Source: Ferruginibacter sp. (GTDB lineage Bacteria; Bacteroidota; Bacteroidia; Chitinophagales; Chitinophagaceae). From it: a DNA stretch of 6,939 nt. Location of the stretch: NCBI GenBank assembly GCA_025362765.1, contig JANYFI010000737.1, positions 1 through 6,939 of the forward strand. Direction: 5' to 3'. The position numbers and the translations under genes were made by a program. The stretch's first letter is position 1. Each line of letters opens with the position of its first letter. The notes under the pieces were generated by a model. That model had not been told where the DNA came from, made no database searches, and saw only the letters and a list, made by a program, of their open reading frames with translations. Below are positions 1 to 5,340 of the stretch, one piece after another.

Positions 1-46
1 CCAAAAATGAAATCAGTTCGTTGAATAGTGTTTGAAAAGGTTCCAT
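1..46 (-). CDS. N-terminal end of an unidentified gene, cut by the left edge
   Basis: A minus-strand ATG at 46-44 opens a frame that stays open to the edge of the window. It encodes 15 complete residues beginning MEPFQTLFNELISFL, an amphipathic helix-like start. No Shine-Dalgarno sequence is visible, which is normal in Bacteroidota. The family cannot be named from so little sequence. The frame would be transcribed away from the alpha-2-macroglobulin-like gene at 374, so bases 47-373 would be a divergent intergenic region. A chance open frame of this length cannot be ruled out. Confidence 0.35.
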   Translation of the reverse strand, partial: MEPFQTLFNELISFL

Positions 47-373
47 GGCAATTGTAGTAAACAGATTTGTTTTGTAAAGATAGCGTTGATTTATTTACAG
101 TATGCTCAACTATTTAATACGGCTTTTAAAGAGATGCACAATACAATATTCCCCTTTGCCTGGTTTGTTTAGATGATTATAAGTGAATGGCCTTTTGCGA
201 AATAACGCTTGACGCATCTTTTGCGGAATTATAATATTGTTCTATTTTCAACATATTCGACACTCCATTTTTTTGCCTGCCCATCATGCCAAACACATTT
301 TAGTAAAATAATTATTTCATGCAACTTATGTAATTTCAATGGCCTTGTCATCCATTGAAAACAAAACTTGCTT
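47..373. other. Intergenic region between divergent genes
   Basis: This stretch of 327 bases has no reading frame that looks like a protein. It is AT-rich and holds the presumed promoters of the left-edge gene and of the gene at 374. Two small structures stand out: a perfect 9-bp inverted repeat at 334-360, and a direct repeat CTTTTGCG at 192-199 and 218-225. I found no clear match to the Bacteroidota -7 motif TAnnTTTG at a convincing spacing from a -33 element, so no promoter is called. Confidence 0.5.
334..360. repeat. Perfect 9-bp inverted repeat just upstream of the gene at 374
   Basis: TTTCAATGG at 334-342 is matched exactly by its reverse complement CCATTGAAA at 352-360, with a 9-base spacer. 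The structure ends 13 bases before the ATG at 374. It could be a hairpin in the 5' leader of the transcript or a binding site for a dimeric regulator. There is no following T-run, so it is not a normal intrinsic terminator. The repeat is seen directly; a function is inference. Confidence 0.5.
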
Positions 374-739
374 ATGAAAGAAGTATGCTGTTCGCTGTGG
401 ATTCTATTGTTTTCGTTTAGTTGTTTTTCTCAAAATCACCCGGATAAATTTCGGGATAAAAGCCCGCAAATCTTCGCCTTTCGAATTACTGCCACCGAAG
501 CAGAACAGTTTATAAAATGGGATTCAATTCCCGTGGGTATTTTTGCGGACAGGGAACCAACAATAACTTTTAATAACAATTTGTTTGATGAAGATGAATT
601 GCCGGTTGGCAAGTATGTCTTACTTTCTGCTGATGGCATTTATGTAAAAGCGCAGTTTGTTTGCGTAAGTAACTTAGTGGCGCTCAATATTAATAATAAA
701 AGCCGTTTACAATTAGATATCCGTGATACTATCAATTAA
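374..739 (+). CDS. N-terminal fragment of an alpha-2-macroglobulin-like exported protein (probable remnant)
   Basis: This frame encodes 121 residues from the ATG at 374; a TTG two codons earlier is a less likely start. Residues 1-19 form a signal peptide: a short basic start, a hydrophobic core around SLWILLFSF, and a Bacteroidota-style end at CFSQ. The rest is predicted to be beta-rich, with a segment LPVGKYVLLSADG near 77-88 and VSNLVALNINNKSRLQL near 98-114. These resemble the first macroglobulin domain of large Bacteroidota alpha-2-macroglobulin-family proteins, which normally exceed 1,000 residues. The frame then stops at 737-739, just as the next frame (723-1268) brings in what looks like the C-terminus of the same family. 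I infer one gene that lost its middle and was left out of frame. A short, independent exported protein remains possible. The family assignment is by recall of sequence style. Confidence 0.55.
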   Translation: MKEVCCSLWILLFSFSCFSQNHPDKFRDKSPQIFAFRITATEAEQFIKWDSIPVGIFADREPTITFNNNLFDEDELPVGKYVLLSADGIYVKAQFVCVSNLVALNINNKSRLQLDIRDTIN

Positions 740-1268
740 AGGCGATACCTTATTTGTAATAAACAAGTTCCCCTATCAGTTAAAGATAAACAACAGTGAA
801 ATAAAAAATCTTATCATGCAAAAAACTGGTGGTGGGCTGGTGTATCTTACGGCTTATCAACAATACTTTAATACACAGCCAAAGCCCATAGCCGACAACT
901 TTGTTATTCATACTTATTTCCAGAAGAACACCGAAAATATTACCACAATTAAAGCAGGCGAAAAAATAAAAATGATTGTGTCGGTGAACGTTTTAAAAGA
1001 TGCGGAATATGTGCAAATTGAAATTCCCATTCCTGCAGGATGTGCCTACGGATCAAAAAATAATAATGATTGGACGGTGTATAAAGAATTTTATAAAAAT
1101 AAAGTGTCGTTATTTTCAGAGTCGCTAACCAAAGGAAAGCATGAGTTTGAAATAGAACTGGAACCCAGGTATAGTGGTACATTTACGCTAAATCCTGCAA
1201 AGGTATCTCTCCTGTATTTTCCGGTTTTTTATGGCCGTAACGAAATGAAAAGGATATCCATTCAGTAA
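723..1268 (+). CDS. C-terminal fragment of an alpha-2-macroglobulin family protein (probable remnant)
   Basis: The frame is open from 717, just after an in-frame TAG at 714-716, and the first possible start is GTG at 723; it gives 181 residues. It matches the end of bacterial alpha-2-macroglobulins: GGGLVYLTAYQQYFN (37-50), a domain beginning with AGEKIKMIVSVNVLKDAEYV (78-97), PIPAGCAYG (102-110), and the closing pattern KVSLFSESLTKGKHEFEIEL (127-146) then SGTFTLNPAKVSLLYFPVFYGR (151-172, split here only by description). In the family this last unit is the C-terminal domain that ends the envelope protein. There is no signal peptide, so alone it would stay in the cytoplasm and be unlikely to work. 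It overlaps the upstream fragment by 17 bases in another frame. No thioester (CLEQ-like) or MG2 region is visible, so the central part of the protein is missing. The domain identity is fairly secure; non-functionality is inference. Confidence 0.65.
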   Translation: MILSIKGDTLFVINKFPYQLKINNSEIKNLIMQKTGGGLVYLTAYQQYFNTQPKPIADNFVIHTYFQKNTENITTIKAGEKIKMIVSVNVLKDAEYVQIEIPIPAGCAYGSKNNNDWTVYKEFYKNKVSLFSESLTKGKHEFEIELEPRYSGTFTLNPAKVSLLYFPVFYGRNEMKRISIQ

Positions 1269-1307
1269 CAGGTACAGTGGTTATTGTGTATTGACTGATT
1301 GAATGGG

Positions 1308-1571
1308 TTAAGGAGTTTTTAACCAAATTACTTTTTGTTCAGGCTGATGTTCTTTGCCAATGATGTCGCCGGAGCGAATCACATCAGTCATTTGTTCTTT
1401 TGAAAGATGCCGTGCCAAACTATAACCAGTAACGGAGTATTCATGAAAGGCAATCACATCCGCATCATCCGCAGCAGCCTGTTACGCAAGGTGATTAATC
1501 ACTGAAAGGCTGTATTGCTTATCACCGCTTCTGATTTCAAATTGAGGGGTAGCGATTGTAAAATTGTCCAT
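1308..1571 (-). pseudogene. Carbon-nitrogen (nitrilase-type) hydrolase remnant
   Basis: The minus-strand ATG at 1571-1569 begins a frame of 88 codons with a premature TAA at codon 30 (1484-1482). The first part, MDNFTIATPQFEIRSGDKQY and onward, continues in the same frame after the stop as DADVIAFHEYSVTGYSLARH. This is the N-terminal pattern of the carbon-nitrogen hydrolase superfamily, in which the Glu of the FHE motif (codon 44) is the general base of the Glu-Lys-Cys triad. Similarity ends near codon 61 (KEQM). A tail of 26 residues, ending VIWLKTP, follows, and I cannot place it. The segments carrying catalytic Lys and Cys are absent; intact members have about 250-300 residues. The remnant lies 39 bases after the TPR gene in the same direction and was probably the last gene of that cluster. 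It faces the alpha-2-macroglobulin fragments, 39 bases from their stop. Confidence 0.7.
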
Positions 1572-1610
1572 GGGGGTTTCTTAAATTGAAAGCAATAATA
1601 TAGAGCGATT

Positions 1611-2375
1611 TTAATTTATCAGATTTAACTTTAATTGTGTTGCCTTTGCTCCTGCGGCCTCGTTGTTGGGGTCAAGCAAAATAGCTTTGTTAAGGTAGTT
1701 GATTGCCCGGGCTCTGTGTCTTTTAGACTGGTGTTGGTTGGCCCAGGCCCAATAAGTAAAGCTCATAATTTTCTCATTGGCGTAACCTGCATTTTTCTCC
1801 TCTTTACGGATGATGGACTCAAAATCTTTTTTAGCAAATTTTCTTTTGGAAAAGAAAAACCAGGGTAAATTTTCGGCCACGCTTCCTCTTAAAAATTCAG
1901 GTAGCCAGCTTACATCCGAATATTTATTTACCGCATCACTGAACAGGCTAAAGGCTTCACCAAGCAGTTTAATTTTTTTTGTTTCTGCACCGACTAATGA
2001 TAAAGCCGATGCTTTATAAGCTGTAACAAAAGGCATTAATTCCTTTGTTGTTGCGGAGGAATTTGCCAGCTCATTTAACAGGTCATAGCTTTTTTTTGCG
2101 TAGCCTTTGTATGCTGTCTTGGAAAAAAAGGAAAGGTTTAGCGCTGTTTCGTGATAAATAATGCCGAGTCGAACTTTATTGATTTCAACGGGTTCTTGCT
2201 CAAATTGTTGTTCCACCTGCGTTAGTTTTATTTTCAATTCAGCCGTGTCAGTTAATTCCATCACATCGTCCAGTTGGTGCTCAATAATTTTGATGCCTGA
2301 AATAGTTAGTTGTTGCGCCGGTAAGTTTGTTGTGGTCATTGCTGCAAATTTTAGTGTGATTAATTTGTGTCTCAT
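1611..2375 (-). CDS. TPR-containing protein of unknown function
   Basis: This gene encodes 254 residues from the ATG at 2375; a second ATG is 12 codons in (2339). The first 20 residues, ending NLPAQQ, resemble a weak signal peptide with an Ala-type cleavage site, but Lys9 breaks the hydrophobic core, so export is uncertain. The rest looks mostly helical. The last 50 residues contain a recognisable tetratricopeptide unit: FTYWAWANQHQ (206-216), then RARAINYLNKAILLDPNNEA (221-240), whose A-x-LDPNN ending is typical of TPR helix B. A conserved-looking aromatic stretch, VAENLPWFFFSKRKF, sits at 166-180. TPR units usually hold partner proteins; no catalytic motif is seen. It lies 60 bases after the Crp/Fnr gene and 39 before the hydrolase remnant, all in one direction, suggesting shared transcription. 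I do not recognise a named family. Confidence 0.75.
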   Translation of the reverse strand: MRHKLITLKFAAMTTTNLPAQQLTISGIKIIEHQLDDVMELTDTAELKIKLTQVEQQFEQEPVEINKVRLGIIYHETALNLSFFSKTAYKGYAKKSYDLLNELANSSATTKELMPFVTAYKASALSLVGAETKKIKLLGEAFSLFSDAVNKYSDVSWLPEFLRGSVAENLPWFFFSKRKFAKKDFESIIRKEEKNAGYANEKIMSFTYWAWANQHQSKRHRARAINYLNKAILLDPNNEAAGAKATQLKLNLIN

Positions 2376-2435
2376 TTCTGTTGTTTAATGAGATACAAAA
2401 TTGCAATGATGGCGGCTGTAAAACGATGACTTAAG

Positions 2436-3020
2436 TTAAGACTTTTGTTTATGAAAAATTCTATTTCTTATCCTGCTCAAACTTTCAGGACTTATGCCGA
2501 GAAAATTGGCGATGTATTTTTGTGGAATGCGCTGAAACAAATCAGGCTGGCTTTGTAGTAGTTTTTGGAAACGTTCTTCGGGCTTGTCAGAAGATAAAGA
2601 CATGGCGATTTCTGTAGCCCGCTGCGCCACTTGTTCTGCCATCAGCCGGCCAAATGTTTCGTATAATGTGCAAGCTTTGTAAAGAGAAACCAATTGCTGT
2701 TTGCGGATAATAAAAACCGTTGTTGCTTCCATTGCCTGCAGGTTCATATTGCAAATGCTGTCGTTGGTGAAACTTTTAAAATCGGTAACCCAGCAATTTT
2801 CAAATGAAATGTCGCAGGTTTTTTCAAGCCCGTCTTTTATGTGAAAATGCCGCACAGAGCCAGTTGCGATGAAAGCAAGGAAATCACACACTTTTCCATC
2901 GTGTAATAAAAATTCTTTTTTCGTCAGCTTTTTTTCTTCAAAAGCATCGTCAATCAATGCAAGCGCCGTTTCAGAAAGCGGAACCGCCTGGCTACAATAT
3001 TGTTTAAGTTTACTGAACAT
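2436..3020 (-). CDS. Crp/Fnr-family transcriptional regulator
   Basis: This gene encodes 194 residues. The N-terminal part (about 12-110) is a cyclic-nucleotide-binding-type beta barrel with the family pattern FLLHDGKVCDFLAFIATGSV (37-56). A dimerisation helix follows around 115-142, then a C-terminal winged helix-turn-helix near 164-190, with RIPQKYIANFLGISPESLSR (164-183) providing the turn and recognition helix. The region where Crp binds cAMP reads SFENCWVTDFKSF (72-84) and lacks the GE...R.A phosphate-binding cassette, so cAMP is unlikely to be the ligand. There is no N-terminal Fe-S cysteine cluster of Fnr type. Short Crp/Fnr regulators of this kind are common in Bacteroidota and often lie beside the genes they control. 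It starts 21 bases after the DoxX-like gene ends and is probably co-transcribed with it. Target and signal are unknown. Confidence 0.9.
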   Translation of the reverse strand: MFSKLKQYCSQAVPLSETALALIDDAFEEKKLTKKEFLLHDGKVCDFLAFIATGSVRHFHIKDGLEKTCDISFENCWVTDFKSFTNDSICNMNLQAMEATTVFIIRKQQLVSLYKACTLYETFGRLMAEQVAQRATEIAMSLSSDKPEERFQKLLQSQPDLFQRIPQKYIANFLGISPESLSRIRNRIFHKQKS

Positions 3021-3041
3021 GTAAAAGTTTTAAAATTAGCT

Positions 3042-3461
3042 TTAGTCTTTTTTAAGCAAAACCTTTAACGCACCTGTTGACCACAGCGCCCAAAGCACCA
3101 GCACGGGCTGAAAGAACAACCTCGTGAGCCTTTTACCATCGGTGTTAAGGCCAAACGCATTTATGCCATTGGCATATTGTGCAATATTGCCTGGAAAAAT
3201 CAATACATAAAATATCGCCAGTACAATACCAACCCTTACCCTTTCTTTTTTCCAAAAAATCATTGCAAGGCCCAACAACAGTTCTACTCCGCCTGATAGC
3301 AACACGATCAGGTCTTTGCTCATCGGTATCCAGTCAGGAACCTGGGCCTGAAATTCGGCACGTTGTAATGTCAGGTGACCAACGGCAGCGAGCACCATAA
3401 ACGCACCTAAAATTATTCTCAATATTTTTTGAAGCAAGGTAGTTTGAATGTCTTTGTTCAC
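3042..3461 (-). CDS. DoxX-like family membrane protein
   Basis: This gene encodes 139 residues with four predicted transmembrane helices at about 11-30, 50-70, 76-94 and 113-133. The motifs GHLTLQRAEFQAQVPDWIP (28-46), FPGNIAQY (89-96), FGLNTD (103-108) and LFFQPVLVLWALWSTGA (115-131) are those of a DoxX-like subgroup common in Bacteroidota. DoxX relatives are inner-membrane proteins, some linked to quinone or redox metabolism; the role of this subgroup is not established. The start is GTG at 3461-3459. An in-frame TAA lies two codons upstream, and the next ATG (codon 22) would remove most of the first helix, so GTG is the only sensible start. It is the first gene of the presumed DoxX-Crp-TPR-hydrolase cluster, and its promoter must lie in the spacer to its right. 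Confidence 0.85.
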   Translation of the reverse strand: MNKDIQTTLLQKILRIILGAFMVLAAVGHLTLQRAEFQAQVPDWIPMSKDLIVLLSGGVELLLGLAMIFWKKERVRVGIVLAIFYVLIFPGNIAQYANGINAFGLNTDGKRLTRLFFQPVLVLWALWSTGALKVLLKKD

Positions 3462-3918
3462 TGGTTGTTAATTTAAGTGATCGTGTATTGATAGTGTTGA
3501 ATATAAACCTACTGCTTAATTTTAAAAGCCACTGCATTATTTTTGAGTTGTTCTGTTGGATGCGATTTTTGGCTTACTTATATGCTCTTTACCATTGGGT
3601 ATCCTGTCGGCAGCGAATTGTATTTCATAAAATGAACCGCTGCTGTATTCAGGTGCAATAAAACTTTTTTAAGCGATAATAAAAACCTGCGCTTGGCAAA
3701 TGCTTGTTGTGGCGCTTTTCAGCGTGGGGTTTCGCTGTAGTTTCGTTGCCGTTGAAAGATTGGGCGGCGAAAACCGCGCCAGAACGACTTCATCGAAGAA
3801 TCTGTATCAAGGATTTTCAGCGTCGAACCTTCGCAGATAGGTTTTCTATTATTCAAAAATCAGGCGGCTAAAAATTATGGAAAGAAAAAAACAGTTATCC
3901 AGTTCACTAAAAAGTACA
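3462..3918. other. Long spacer without a convincing gene
   Basis: This spacer of 457 bases lies between the start of the DoxX-like gene and the end of the efflux operon, both on the minus strand, so it should hold the efflux operon's transcript end and the DoxX promoter. Bases 3691-3840 are about 51% G+C by my count, while 3841-3900 is about 27%. Only short open frames exist. On the minus strand there is a 43-codon frame at 3537-3668 without a start codon, and a 46-codon frame at 3722-3859 ending in TGA at 3721-3719. Neither matches a family I know. A nested palindrome lies at 3610-3643. No intrinsic terminator is obvious. The patch could be a dispersed repeat or a decayed gene. Confidence 0.5.
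3610..3643. repeat. Nested imperfect palindrome
   Basis: The outer arms GCAGCG (3610-3615) and CGCTGC (3638-3643) are exact reverse complements. Inside them TTCAT (3624-3628) and ATGAA (3632-3636) pair across a loop of three A residues. The left side has an 8-base bulge and the right side a single base, so a full stem would be imperfect. It lies about 150 bases upstream of the DoxX-like start. It may be an RNA hairpin or a protein-binding site, or may be coincidental. Confidence 0.35.
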
Positions 3919-5313
3919 TTATTTCCATCCGCCGCCGAGGCTTCTATATAAATTTACTACTGCGGTAAGTTGCTGTAACCGGTCGTTGATACTGCCCAGC
4001 TGTGCAGCCAGCAGGCTTTGTTCTGATGTCAGCACATCTGTATAATTGGTGGCCGAGGAATATTGCAATAAGAGTTTGGTATATTCAACCGATTTTTCCA
4101 GGTTGGCGATTTGTTGCGAGCGCAAGTTTTGTTTATCTATCGAGGCCTGGTAACTGTATAAGGCATTGGATACTTCCTGTCCTGCTACCAGGATGGTTTT
4201 TTTGAAAGCGGTGAGATCCTCTTCCTGCCTGGCCTGCGCAATGGCGAGTCGTTGTTTATTGATACCCTTATCCAGTACCGGTTGCAATACGCCACCGGCG
4301 ATGTTGGCAAAAAAACTGGCTGGCAATAATAGTTTTGATAAAGCAGTGCCTGAAAATCCAGCCGCTGCGGTAATGCTAAAGGAAGGATAAAAATATGCCC
4401 GCGCTACATTTACCAGTTCAAATGAATTGCGCAACTGGTGTTCCGCCTCCTGTACATCGGGCCTGTTGGCTAATAATTGTAATGGCACTCCAGCAGCAAG
4501 CGTAGTATCAATCGTTTGCATGCTAAGATTACTTCTAACAATTGTATCCGGATTTTTGCCTAATAAAATGCTCAGGTTATTTTCTGTTTCCCGGATGTTT
4601 TGTTTTAAATCCGGTATCGTTATTTCCACTGAGTACCGGTTGGCAGCACTCTGCACAACGGCGGCGCCTGTAACCACATTGGCCTCTTTTAAGGCCTTAA
4701 TGGTTTCTACTTCCTGCTTCCTGTTTTCTACTGTTTGCTGTGTTATTTTTAGCTGCGCATCATAGGCCAGCAGCGAATAATAACTGGTGGCAATATCTGC
4801 CACTAATTGGGTTTGTACCGCCCGTTTGTAAGCTTCGCTTTGCAGCAACGATGCCAGCGCCGCTTTTTTAGCGCTGCTTAATTTGCCCCAAACATCCGCC
4901 TCCCAACTGCTGTTGGCGTATACCTGGTAAGCTTCCGGTGTGCCAAACTGTGTAGCCGGCACTCTTTGAAAAGCGGCACCGGCATTGGCATTCACCGAAG
5001 GTAATAAAGCCAAACTGCTCTGCCTTACATTGGCGGCGGCCGTTTTTATACGTGTGATAGCAATGGTAAGATCCGGGTTGTTACTAATACCCTGCTGAAC
5101 CAGCGACAGCAATATCGTATCACTGAATAATTTTTGCCAGGGAATATCGGCAATATTACTAGTGTCGGAAGAAATGGCTTTTCTATACAGATCCGCATTG
5201 ACTGCACCTGCTGGCGGCACATAAGGTTTTGTGACCTTACACGACTGGATGATTGTAAGTACTATAACGCTCAACAAAAGCATTCTTTTTTTGCCGGATA
5301 CAATTCGTTTCAT
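3919..5313 (-). CDS. Outer-membrane efflux lipoprotein of RND pump (NodT/TolC type)
   Basis: This gene encodes 464 residues, the usual length for the NodT branch of outer-membrane factors. The start MKRIVSGKKRM leads into a hydrophobic core and a lipobox IIQSC, so Cys25 should be lipidated. Two outer-membrane-efflux repeats follow. The first runs about 60-255, with SWEADVWGKL (136-145). The second runs about 275-460, with LLANRPDVQEAEHQL (280-294), ARAYFYPSFSITAAAG (304-319) and NYTDVLTSEQSLLAAQ (423-438); the protein ends in LGGGWK, a typical terminus. Trimers form a beta-barrel in the outer membrane with a helical periplasmic tunnel, receiving substrate from the RND pump and its adaptor. 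The gene starts 27 bases after the RND stop. GGAAAG at 5328-5323 is a plausible ribosome-binding site, 9 bases before the ATG. It is the last gene of the operon. Confidence 0.93.
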   Translation of the reverse strand: MKRIVSGKKRMLLLSVIVLTIIQSCKVTKPYVPPAGAVNADLYRKAISSDTSNIADIPWQKLFSDTILLSLVQQGISNNPDLTIAITRIKTAAANVRQSSLALLPSVNANAGAAFQRVPATQFGTPEAYQVYANSSWEADVWGKLSSAKKAALASLLQSEAYKRAVQTQLVADIATSYYSLLAYDAQLKITQQTVENRKQEVETIKALKEANVVTGAAVVQSAANRYSVEITIPDLKQNIRETENNLSILLGKNPDTIVRSNLSMQTIDTTLAAGVPLQLLANRPDVQEAEHQLRNSFELVNVARAYFYPSFSITAAAGFSGTALSKLLLPASFFANIAGGVLQPVLDKGINKQRLAIAQARQEEDLTAFKKTILVAGQEVSNALYSYQASIDKQNLRSQQIANLEKSVEYTKLLLQYSSATNYTDVLTSEQSLLAAQLGSINDRLQQLTAVVNLYRSLGGGWK

Positions 5314-5340
5314 TCTGTTTAGCTTTCCAGTGTTATAAAG

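Noticed and set aside
436..1182. Minus-strand open frames across the alpha-2-macroglobulin pieces
   Set aside because: The plus-strand translations match family patterns, whereas the minus-strand ones do not resemble any protein.
1635..2388. Plus-strand open frames opposite the TPR gene
   Set aside because: They are rich in Cys, Ser and Phe as expected for reverse-strand reading, and show no domain or plausible translation signal.
2376..2435. Possible Bacteroidota promoter upstream of the TPR gene
   Set aside because: The minus strand reads CAATTTTG, one mismatch from TAnnTTTG, but no matching -33 element sits at the proper distance, so it is too weak to call.
3885..3915. Possible intrinsic terminator after the efflux operon
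   Set aside because: There is a run of seven A on the plus strand (T on the transcript), but the sequence before it is a direct repeat (AACTG twice), not an inverted one, so no stem forms.
3462..3918. tRNA, CRISPR or insertion-sequence end in the spacer
   Set aside because: There is no cloverleaf, no regularly spaced repeat, no transposase-like frame and no flanking terminal inverted repeats with target duplication.
4002..5322. Plus-strand open frames opposite the efflux channel gene
   Set aside because: They lie fully across a strongly supported minus-strand gene, have no family features, and are explained as antisense shadows.
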